From Mesonia ostreae (GTDB lineage Bacteria; Bacteroidota; Bacteroidia; Flavobacteriales; Flavobacteriaceae), in NCBI RefSeq assembly GCF_031845265.1, contig NZ_JAVRBG010000001.1, positions 62,001 to 126,000 on the forward strand: a stretch of 64,000 nt of DNA, written 5' to 3'. The position numbers were made by a program, and so were the translations under genes. The notes below the pieces were generated by a model. That model was not told the DNA's origin. It saw only the letters and a list, made by a program, of their open reading frames with translations, and did no database searches. This document shows, in pieces, positions 25,141 through 32,596 of the stretch. How positions within the stretch are numbered: the stretch's first letter is position 1; each line of letters starts with the position of its first letter.

Positions 25141-25521
25141 TATTATTATACTCTCAAGCTTTTTCTCAAAAAAATCCTACCTTTATATTTCTTCTAGATA
25201 TAATTATTTTTGAAAAAAAAGAATTGATATATCAAAATTACCCCTTTAGTGTTCAATTGTTTGAATGAAAATTTCAATTGGAATTTCAGTATTTACGAAG
25301 TATATATTAAACGCTAAGTGTTTTATTGGAATTAATACATCCTATCTCCCTTATTAAAAAAAAGTCATTTATTTATATATTTGAGTAATTTCATTTAAAT
25401 TCAATACTAATCTTATCAAAATTTTCTATTAATTTTTTTATTTTTAAAATTAGTTGCTAAAACGTGTAATTAATCATAATGAAATAATAGTGTATTTTAA
25501 AAATTAATTTAAACATTTTAT
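25141..25521. other. AT-rich intergenic region
   Basis: About 380 bases between the tRNA-Leu terminator and the SDR gene. It is very AT-rich, with no convincing gene, RNA or TAnnTTTG promoter that I can see. The promoter of the SDR gene must lie here but is not recognisable. Confidence 0.6.
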
Positions 25522-26253
25522 ATGAAAATCAATAATAAAGTTATCGTAATTACAGGAGCAAATGGAGGAATCGGAAGTGCAATAGCTCGTAAACTTGATA
25601 GAGAAGGTTGTTTTTTAGTATTGACTGCTAGAAGAAAGGAGTCTTTAACAGAATTAAAAAAAGACCTGAAAAATAATCACCTCGAAGTTGAAATGGATGT
25701 GACTAATAACAAAAGCGTTTTAGATGCTTTTACTACAATTTTAAATAATGTCGAGACCATAGATGTTTTAGTGAATGTGGCGGGAGTAATGCCTCTCACG
25801 TACTTAAAAAATCTTCACTTAGATGAATGGCTAAATACAATAGAAGTAAATGTGAAAGGTATCTTAAGAACTTTACACGGAGCACTTCCTATCATGAAAA
25901 AACAAAAAAAGGGACATATTGTAAATATCGCCTCTGTTGACGGAAAAGAACTTTATAAAGGTGGTGCTGTCTATGGAGCTTCAAAAGCCGCTATCATAGC
26001 TCTTTCTCGAGCAATGAGAATGGAACTTTCTCCAAATTTTAATATTAAAGTAACTTCCATTGAGCCTGGAACCGTAGATACAAGCCTGAGAGAGGACATT
26101 ACAGATACTGAACTTTTAAATGATAAAGACTATGGCGGAGATGAGCCTATGTTAGATCCCGAAGATATAGCTAGAGCCGTTCTATATGTTATTTCCGAAC
26201 CTCATCAATCCAATATTAATCAACTCACCATAAAGCCTACTGGCAAATCATAA
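25522..26253 (+). CDS. Short-chain dehydrogenase/reductase (SDR)
   Basis: A 243-aa classical SDR. The cofactor motif is TGANGGIGSA (residues 11-20) and the catalytic residues are Ser138, Tyr151 and Lys155 (YGASK), with NVAGV as the NAG-type motif at 85-89. An Arg pair after the second strand (LTARRKE) points to NADP(H) rather than NAD(H). The substrate is unknown. It stands alone between a tRNA gene (a common integration site) and a dead insertion sequence, so it may be an acquired gene. Confidence 0.9.
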   Translation: MKINNKVIVITGANGGIGSAIARKLDREGCFLVLTARRKESLTELKKDLKNNHLEVEMDVTNNKSVLDAFTTILNNVETIDVLVNVAGVMPLTYLKNLHLDEWLNTIEVNVKGILRTLHGALPIMKKQKKGHIVNIASVDGKELYKGGAVYGASKAAIIALSRAMRMELSPNFNIKVTSIEPGTVDTSLREDITDTELLNDKDYGGDEPMLDPEDIARAVLYVISEPHQSNINQLTIKPTGKS

Positions 26254-26621
26254 AATGAAATAGTACTATTGATATAAATACAAAATAGTTTCCTGATTGT
26301 TTAGCACATTTTAAGTTTAGTTTTAAACACCACACTACTTTATCTACTATAGCTATTTAACTATAATGACAATTCCTATAACTGAATTTACTATTTTTTC
26401 TAATTGTCATAATATCTTGATAAAAAATAAGGCCCCTTATCACTGAATATTGATTCAGAATTAAGTTATTTTAAAACAATGATTTATAGCAACATTTCAT
26501 AATTCTCGATTTTCAGAAAACATTAACATATTATGAAAAAGGGTGTGAACTTCTTGTTATGCTACACTTTTCGATATCACTAACTTTCTCTATCTCAGAA
26601 AACTATTATTTTAGATAGTAT
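26254..26621. other. AT-rich intergenic region left of the IS element
   Basis: About 370 bases with no gene or RNA I can support. Small palindromes such as CTGAATATTGATTCAG occur but look incidental. The stretch ends at the first copy of the IS left terminal repeat. Confidence 0.55.
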
Positions 26622-26675
26622 TGAAGGCTTCCCTGTTTTTGAAGGCTTCCCTGTTTTTGAAGGCTTCCCTGTTTT
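26622..26675 (+). repeat. Three tandem copies of the IS3 left terminal repeat
   Basis: TGAAGGCTTCCCTGTTTT is present at 26622-26639, 26640-26657 and 26658-26675, three perfect 18-bp copies. Only the innermost continues into the element (TCATACAG). The unit equals the terminal inverted repeat of the element, so this is an end duplication and not an unrelated microsatellite. Confidence 0.9.
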
Positions 26676-26708
26676 TCATACAGTTTAAAAATCAACTATT
26701 TTTAAGTT

Positions 26709-26975
26709 ATGAAGAAAAGCAGATTTACAGAAGCACAAATAATAGCAATGCTTCAACAGTACGAATCGGGAATGAAGGTTACCGACATTTGCCGAGACAA
26801 AGGAATTACCACGGCGGCGTTTTATAGCTGGAAGCGTAAGTATGGTGGTATGGATGCTCAACAACTCAAGTAGCTTAAATCGCTTCAGGAAGAGAATCAG
26901 CGTCTAAAGCAGATGTATGCTGATTTGAGCCTTGACCACCGTATCCTTAAAGATATTATTGAAAAAAAGCTTTAA
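26709..26975 (+). pseudogene. IS3 OrfA with an internal amber stop
   Basis: It would encode an 88-aa helix-turn-helix protein: MKKSRFTEAQIIAMLQQYES, then VTDICRDKGITTAAFYSWKRKYGG, and a C-terminal leucine-zipper-like region (LQEENQRLKQMYADLSLD). TAG at codon 55 (26871-26873) interrupts the frame. A correctly phased A AAA AAG slippery heptamer at 26963-26969 would allow -1 frameshifting into OrfB, as in active IS3 elements. The amber stop blocks translation before this site. Confidence 0.85.
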
Positions 26976-27848
26976 AGCCTTGTGAACGTAAGGAATTGGC
27001 CGAGCAAGTAGTTAAGCAGGAGAAGTTGAGTTATTGTGAGAGCTTGCGAGTTGGTTTGCTTAAGTCGCTCTATGTGGTATTATAAGACCAAGAGGGATGA
27101 TTCTGAAGTAATAGACAAACTTACAGAAATGAGTGAGATCAAACCTAATCGAGGATTTGATTACTATTTCTACAGAATCCGATCACAAGGCTTTAAATGG
27201 AATCGGAAACGAGTCCTTCGGGTATACAGGCTTTTAGGCCTGCAATTGAGAAGAAAGATCAAAAAGCGCCTTCCAGCTCGTGTTAAAACTCCTCTAGATC
27301 AACCTCAGGCACCAAGACAGGTGTGGAGTGCAGATTTTATTAGTGATGGCCTAATGACAGGAAGAAAGTTTAGGGTATTTAACCTTATTGATGATTATAA
27401 CAGAGAGGCACTATGTACTACTCCAGCACTATCAATGCCTGGCCTACGTGTGGTGGAATATCTAAGGCAGGCCATAGAGGTTTACGGCAAACCTTTACAA
27501 ATACGAGTGGATAACGGGCCAGAATTTATTTCAAAAATATGTATGTCCTCCTGCGAAACTGAAGGAATCGAGATCAATTATATCCAACCAGGAAAACCAT
27601 CACAAAATGGATACATTAAAAGGTTCAATAAAACATTTAGAGAAGACATTTTGGACGCTTACATCTTCCAAAATTTAGAAGAAGTACAACAGATAGCTGA
27701 GGGCTTTAGGGAAGATTATAACAAATATCACCCACATAAATCAATGGGCAGAAAAAGCCCTAATCAGATCTATAAAGAATTTTCATTGGGTCTAGACCCA
27801 ATGAAAAAAGAAAAATTGTGTAATTTAGAGCTGTCCGAAAACGGGTAA
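26969..27848 (+). pseudogene. IS3 OrfB (DDE transposase), frameshifted and catalytically dead
   Basis: In the -1 frame after the slippery site it reads ALKPCERKELAEQVVKQEKL. A further shift near 27026-27040 is needed to join the main integrase frame, which begins RACELVCLSRSMWYYK and runs 270 codons to 27848. The DDE triad should be Asp in VWSADFISDGL, Asp in IRVDNGPEF and Glu in NGYIERFN. The last reads NGYIKRFN: Glu is replaced by Lys (GAA to AAA). The rest, including SPNQIYKEF, is well conserved, so decay is recent. Confidence 0.88.
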
Positions 27849-27856
27849 GTCTTCAG

Positions 27857-27991
27857 TTAGTTTGGGAGACTATTCAATATGTAAATGAAAATACGGTGCG
27901 AGTTAAATATTGGTATAATTTTATACCACTTGTTCTTTTCTTTATTCCTATTGTTTATATTCTACTTCTCATTACAAATAAAACAAAGTGA
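27857..27991 (+). pseudogene. Orphan C-terminal fragment of a membrane protein at the IS right end
   Basis: Immediately after the IS end a frame of about 44 codons is open without a start, reading LVWETIQYVNENTVRVKYW and then a membrane helix (FIPLVLFFIPIVYILLLI) and a basic tail NKTK before the stop. The abrupt start at the element boundary suggests a gene cut by the insertion or by a later deletion. No matching N-terminal part is visible left of the element. It could also be chance. Confidence 0.4.
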
Positions 27992-28177
27992 GTCTTTCTA
28001 AACACAAAGATTAAATTCATAAATTTTTACTTGCCTGCTAAATAGATATCAGTCATATTTGTCTGGTTTGATTTTTAAGAAAATAATTATCTAGATTGTT
28101 TTAGTACTTAGTAGTCTACATCGACCCAATTTTGAGAATCTATAAAACAAATACTAACTTTTTTATCCAAATCAATT
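27992..28177. other. Intergenic region, nothing recognised
   Basis: Together with the preceding fragment this makes about 320 bases without an intact gene between the IS and the beta-barrel gene. No promoter box of the TAnnTTTG type or RNA could be assigned with confidence. Confidence 0.5.
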
Positions 28178-28801
28178 ATGAAAAAACAATTACTAATTAT
28201 TACTACTTGCTTATTTACATTATTCAGTATAAATGCGCAAGATAAGGGAGATTTTGAATTCGGGGGACATTTAGGGTTAAACCTCGCTAATGTTTCTACC
28301 ATTTATGGACAAGATAATACAGACGCTAGAGTAGCTTTTAACATTGGGGCTCTAGGGGAATATTATTTTTCTGTCAGATGGGGAGTAAAAATGAAAATTA
28401 TATACGACAATAAAGGATGGTCTGACGGATTCTTTACTAATGAAGATAATGATGTAACAGTTATTACAGACTTTAAACTTAATTATATTACTGTTCCTGT
28501 GATGGCCAATTGGCATTTTGGCTCAAGAAGAAATTGGTATTTAAATTTTGGACCTTACGCAGGTTTTTTAATCAATGCTGAAGACTCTGAATTAGAAATA
28601 GACGTTAAAGAAGCTTTTAATACAACTGAATTTGGTCTAGCTTATGGTATTGGTTACAAGTTTAGCTTAAATGAAAAGAGTAAGCTTTTTGTAGAATATG
28701 ATGGACAATCTGGATTAACTGATATATTCGAAGAGAATGGTGGAGATTCTGTGATAAGTAGTAGAAGTAGTTTCAACCTTGGAATATTATTTATTTTATA
28801 A
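28178..28801 (+). CDS. Outer membrane beta-barrel protein (PorT-like/OMP_b-brl)
   Basis: A 207-aa protein with a signal peptide (MKKQLLIITTCLFTLFSINAQ, cleavage after Ala-Gln near residue 20). The mature part is a succession of amphipathic strands, e.g. GHLGLNLANV, ALGEYYFSVRWGVKMKI, KLNYITVPVMANWHF, NFGPYAGFLI and a final FNLGILFIL strand with a C-terminal aromatic pattern typical of outer membrane barrels. It resembles the PorT-family barrel proteins of Bacteroidetes. It has probably eight strands; the role (porin, adhesin or structural) is unknown. Confidence 0.85.
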   Translation: MKKQLLIITTCLFTLFSINAQDKGDFEFGGHLGLNLANVSTIYGQDNTDARVAFNIGALGEYYFSVRWGVKMKIIYDNKGWSDGFFTNEDNDVTVITDFKLNYITVPVMANWHFGSRRNWYLNFGPYAGFLINAEDSELEIDVKEAFNTTEFGLAYGIGYKFSLNEKSKLFVEYDGQSGLTDIFEENGGDSVISSRSSFNLGILFIL

Positions 28802-28861
28802 ACTAAACAGGTTTAATTAAATCTTTCTTGAATACTGTATGTGAAAGTATAGGTATTCTTA

Positions 28862-28903
28862 AAAAAGCGCTAGGTTTTTATTTTATTCAAATAAAAACCT
28901 AGC
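28862..28903. terminator. Intrinsic terminator between convergent genes
   Basis: A perfect 15-bp stem, GCTAGGTTTTTATTT at 28869-28883 and its complement at 28889-28903, with a 5-base loop. On the minus strand it is followed by GCTTTTTT, so it is best suited to end the LRR gene transcript. Confidence 0.8.
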
Positions 28904-28913
28904 CCTTTAAATA

Positions 28914-29843
28914 TTAAAAATAAATTTTACACTCTGGTAACACCTCTTTTACTCTTGCTTTTTCACTATCACTAAAAGAATTTCCCACGGCTATTAATGT
29001 TTGAAGATTTTTTAAATCGCTAAGTTTTTCTGGAAATTTCTCTAAATCATTGTTAGAAATTATAAGCATTTCTAACGATTTTAATTCTGAAAAGCCCTTT
29101 GGTAATACGGTTAATTCATTATTATTTATGATAAGAATTTTTAAATGACGTAAATTCTTTATCTCTTCTGGCAAATTCCTTAATTTATTATGTTCTAAGT
29201 TAAGTTCCTCTAAAGACTTAAGCTTTGCCCATTCTCTATCAAATTCATGAAACTGATTAAAACCAAGTTTTAAAGTTTTCAGGTTTTTTAATCCTCGTAT
29301 GTTTTGCGGTAAATAACTAAGTTGATTGTGTGCCAATTCTAGCACCTCTAAACTTTTACAATCCCCTATTTCTTCTGGTAAGGCAGTTAATGAATTTGAA
29401 GATAAATGTAAAAATTGTAATTCCTTTAATTTTCCAATAGATCTCGGTATTTGTGTAAGAGAATTGTCTGCTATATCTAGTGATTTTAAATTATCTAGTT
29501 CGCTTATTTCTTGAGGCAAGTACTGGAAGGAATTTAATTTTAAGTTAAGTGTTTCGAGTTTCTTTAGCTGAAAAAGAGATGACTCCCAATGTGATAAATG
29601 ATTTCGCATTAAATTTAAAAACGTTAATTCTTGAAATTCTTTTAAATCTTCTGGAATAAAGAATAACTGTTGATCTCTTAAATTGAGACTCTTCACATCA
29701 TTTTTTTCCGCTACAGCGACATTTAATTTATCGTAAACTTTATTTCTTAACGGATTTGCACTTTGTGCGTAAATAGAATGTGAGCACAAACTATATGCCC
29801 AAGAGAATAAACAAATTATCAAAGTATTTTTAAAATATTTCAT
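28914..29843 (-). CDS. Secreted leucine-rich repeat protein
   Basis: A 309-aa protein with a signal peptide (YFKNTLIICLFSWAYS..., probable cleavage after YAQ near residue 26). The mature part is about ten leucine-rich repeats of about 23 residues with the plain bacterial consensus LxxLxxLxLxxNxLxxLPxxI, e.g. LTFLNLMRNHLSHW, LKSLDIADNSLTQIP, LEVLELAHNQLSYLP. Such proteins form curved binding surfaces. The frame extends to 29891, but the ATG at 29843 gives the signal peptide. No membrane anchor or T9SS sorting domain is seen, so it is probably periplasmic or bound to a surface partner. Confidence 0.88.
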   Translation of the reverse strand: MKYFKNTLIICLFSWAYSLCSHSIYAQSANPLRNKVYDKLNVAVAEKNDVKSLNLRDQQLFFIPEDLKEFQELTFLNLMRNHLSHWESSLFQLKKLETLNLKLNSFQYLPQEISELDNLKSLDIADNSLTQIPRSIGKLKELQFLHLSSNSLTALPEEIGDCKSLEVLELAHNQLSYLPQNIRGLKNLKTLKLGFNQFHEFDREWAKLKSLEELNLEHNKLRNLPEEIKNLRHLKILIINNNELTVLPKGFSELKSLEMLIISNNDLEKFPEKLSDLKNLQTLIAVGNSFSDSEKARVKEVLPECKIYF

Positions 29844-29925
29844 ATATATAATCTTTAAATGAAAAAAAGGACCGATGCTTTGCCCTCGCACCGATCCTTA
29901 CCATAAACATGGTTGAAAAACGTTT

Positions 29926-32403
29926 TTAGTTAGATTTTAATACTTTATATCTAGCTGTTTTATTTCCAATTTTTACCTCAACGATATACAATTGATCTGA
30001 GCTAGAAAACTCAGAAAAGTTGAGTCTTAATTCTTGCTTGCTTCCTGTTGTTTGCATTCCGTTGATTTCGGTTACTTTTCTTCCTAAAAGATCAAATACC
30101 TGAATTTCTATATCCTGACCTGAAACATCTTTTATTCCAACATATACATTTCCCTGAGTTGGATTAGGATAAATACTTACGATATCCTTCAAATTACTTA
30201 CAGCACTTAGCTCATCCTCTACAACGATATAATCAGTTTTAATCACCTCATTATTTCCTGCAACATTAGTAGTTTTTAATGTTACCGAGTAAATCCCCTC
30301 TGTATCATAAGTCACCATTGGGTTTTCATCTGTAGACGTTGCTGGAGTACCTCCTTCAAAAGTCCATTCCCAAGTTGTTGGATTGTTAGAAGTAAGATCT
30401 GTAAAAGTAACGACATCACCTTCTTCAACTAGAACTTCATCTACCATAAAATCACTTACTGGTGTTTGAGCTCCTAAATTCTCGTTTAATGCAAATACCA
30501 CCGTTGCTGAAGCATTAAATGTCACATCATTAAAAGTAGCATCTTGTTGAGCTATATTAGAGCCACTTGGATGTTGTATAGAAAAGAAACCATATTTAAA
30601 ATCTGGTGTAAAAGTTAATCCTGTTGGCTCCGATCCTGCAGGCATAGAAGCAAACAACTCTACATTAGGCGTCGTTTGTGTATGGTCTGGACGCACTACC
30701 CAAATGTAATTATTACCACCATCTTGTAATACCCAAAGATTTCCTTTATCATCAAAGGTAAGATTGTCATTTCCTCCTCCCCAAGGTTCTGTATAACTTC
30801 CTTGTGTAGATGAAATTTCGTAACTCATTCCTCCTACAAAAGTTTCAAAATTTGCAACTGTAGATCCGTTGTCTGTAAATCTATAGGTTCTACTTTTTCC
30901 TTTAGCAGTGAAGTAAATTTTTCCGTCAAGCGGACTTATTTCACAGTCTTCAACTCCGTTAAAATTGGTTCCGCCAAGAGCAGCTGCAGCCGTGGTTACA
31001 TTATTTCTTTCTGCAGTGGTTGTATTAGGAACTTGAACCCACTGTGCGGTTGTAGAAGTAGGATCATTATTTACAAGCGGTGCGTCTAAAACTAATACAT
31101 ATAAGATACCTGAAGTTAAATCACCAGGAGTGTCCATTACATATTTGTACACACAATCTGTACCACCATCTTCACCATAATAAGCTGTAGTAGAATCGTC
31201 GCTTACTACCACATTCTCATGCTTCATTCTTCCCATAGCCCAAAGTTTCTCTTGACCATTTCCATAATCCATTACTTCTGCAGTTACTGGATCAATTTCT
31301 ACTAACCATCCCACATCTTCGTACCCATCGTTGTTCACATCTCCTCCATTAGTAGATTCTTCTGCAGTAACCATGGTTCCCCAAGGTGTTACTCCACCAG
31401 AACAGTTTCTTACCGTAGTTACCAAAGCGGTATTGTATAAATCTACTGGTCTCGTATTGCTTACTTCCCATAATAATGTTTGATCGTTAAAGTTTACATC
31501 TAAAATTGAAACTCCCCCAGGGTTATTTTCATGATTAACCGATACATAACCTAATTCACTACTCCCATTAATTGGCACATATCCTGTAAAGTCATTATTT
31601 CCTGGAATGTTACCACTACCATCCATATAAGCATCACCTTGTTTAAAGATCATCTGGAAACGATGTTCTTGAGGAATTATCATATGACTTTGTTGAGCGG
31701 TAGGAACTATAGAAGAAAAGCATCCAATATGTGGATTGCTACAGTCAAAATTTGAAACAAATTCTTCTACTAAGTATAAATCAAAACGCAAATCTGAGCT
31801 ACTAGCCGTGGCTTGATGCAGCTCTACAGCAATTACATTATTACCTTCTTGTAAGTTATTTACTAGGTTAATTGCGGTATATTCACCTTCACTAGAACCT
31901 CCCACAGTAGAAGTTGCATAAGTATTATAGGTAACAACTCCTGTAGGCATATTTAACCTAGATACTTCAGTTCCGTTAAGGTAAACCACAACGCCATCAT
32001 CCTGCATGATATTTAACACTAAGTCTTCATATGAAGCTGCATTAGTTACTTGAAACTCATGACGAAAGTAATACGTAGGATACTTATTATTTGCATCTGG
32101 ACCATAATTTAAAGCGGTGGTTTCTACTCCATCTCCATATCCTAAAATAGCATTTCCTGTTGCCCAAGCAGACGCGTCATAATTTGCATCTTTCCAAGAA
32201 GAACCTAAATCTACTCCTGTATCATTGTAAGACCATAGACTTCCTGTATTTATAAATGTTTCAACACTTGATAGCACTACTGAAGAATTTTCGTTTAATT
32301 CTTTTTGAGGTAGCTCTCTACAATTGTCATTAAAATTTTTTGCTTGAATTCCTACAGAAAAAACTGAAAGTGCTACAAGACCTAAAAAGGATTTTTTTTT
32401 CAT
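29926..32403 (-). CDS. PhoX-family (DUF839) protein with PKD and T9SS sorting domains
   Basis: An 825-aa secreted protein. Order: signal peptide (1-21); beta-sandwich domain (about 50-215, with SWKDANYDASAWATG, FRHEFQVTNAASYEDL and NIMQDDGVVVYLNGTEVSRL); PhoX/DUF839 beta-propeller-like region (about 220-640) with VSVNHENNPGG, VRNCSGGVTPWGTMVTAEE, GRMKHENVVV and WGGGNDNLTFDDKGNLWVLQDG; PKD domain (about 655-735, WEWTFEGGTPATS); and C-terminal type IX sorting domain (YPNPTQGNVYV...). PhoX enzymes are calcium/iron alkaline phosphatases; activity here is inferred from the domain only. It is adjacent to the diheme peroxidase gene on the same strand. Confidence 0.88.
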   Translation of the reverse strand: MKKKSFLGLVALSVFSVGIQAKNFNDNCRELPQKELNENSSVVLSSVETFINTGSLWSYNDTGVDLGSSWKDANYDASAWATGNAILGYGDGVETTALNYGPDANNKYPTYYFRHEFQVTNAASYEDLVLNIMQDDGVVVYLNGTEVSRLNMPTGVVTYNTYATSTVGGSSEGEYTAINLVNNLQEGNNVIAVELHQATASSSDLRFDLYLVEEFVSNFDCSNPHIGCFSSIVPTAQQSHMIIPQEHRFQMIFKQGDAYMDGSGNIPGNNDFTGYVPINGSSELGYVSVNHENNPGGVSILDVNFNDQTLLWEVSNTRPVDLYNTALVTTVRNCSGGVTPWGTMVTAEESTNGGDVNNDGYEDVGWLVEIDPVTAEVMDYGNGQEKLWAMGRMKHENVVVSDDSTTAYYGEDGGTDCVYKYVMDTPGDLTSGILYVLVLDAPLVNNDPTSTTAQWVQVPNTTTAERNNVTTAAAALGGTNFNGVEDCEISPLDGKIYFTAKGKSRTYRFTDNGSTVANFETFVGGMSYEISSTQGSYTEPWGGGNDNLTFDDKGNLWVLQDGGNNYIWVVRPDHTQTTPNVELFASMPAGSEPTGLTFTPDFKYGFFSIQHPSGSNIAQQDATFNDVTFNASATVVFALNENLGAQTPVSDFMVDEVLVEEGDVVTFTDLTSNNPTTWEWTFEGGTPATSTDENPMVTYDTEGIYSVTLKTTNVAGNNEVIKTDYIVVEDELSAVSNLKDIVSIYPNPTQGNVYVGIKDVSGQDIEIQVFDLLGRKVTEINGMQTTGSKQELRLNFSEFSSSDQLYIVEVKIGNKTARYKVLKSN

Positions 32404-32596
32404 TGTTAAAGTTTTTGAGGTTTTTTATTTCGAGATAAAAATAGAAGTTGAAATTCTTCTAGGATCAAATTCCGTTTTAAGCTTATTTTATATAAAAGTT
32501 AGCTAGGTTAAGTTAGCCTTAGATTAAAGTTATGAATGTAAACTCCCTGTTAAGTGGTTTTAATCAAGACTCTAAAGAATAACAGCTTACGTAAAA

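Larger units (their letters stand above)
26622..27855 (+). mobile_element. IS3-family insertion sequence, decayed
   Basis: The left end starts TGAAGGCTTCCCTGTTTT and the right end, read on the minus strand from 27855, starts TGAAGACTTACCCGTTTT: 15 of 18 positions match, giving imperfect terminal inverted repeats. Between them lie OrfA (helix-turn-helix) and OrfB (DDE integrase) in the -1 phase expected for IS3. The left repeat occurs three times in tandem. No target-site duplication is visible at either the outer or inner copy. The element cannot transpose on its own: OrfA has an amber stop, OrfB is frameshifted and its catalytic Glu is Lys. Confidence 0.85.

Noticed and set aside
25031..25213. 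Open frame starting within tRNA-Leu
   Set aside because: It overlaps the mature tRNA and its terminator, so it is not a protein gene.
26622..26675. Possible CRISPR or satellite array
   Set aside because: Three back-to-back copies with no spacers, and the unit is the IS terminal repeat.
26621..26827. Open frame across the IS left-end repeats (repeated MKASLFL-like residues)
   Set aside because: The repetition comes from the tandem terminal repeats; the frame is not a gene.
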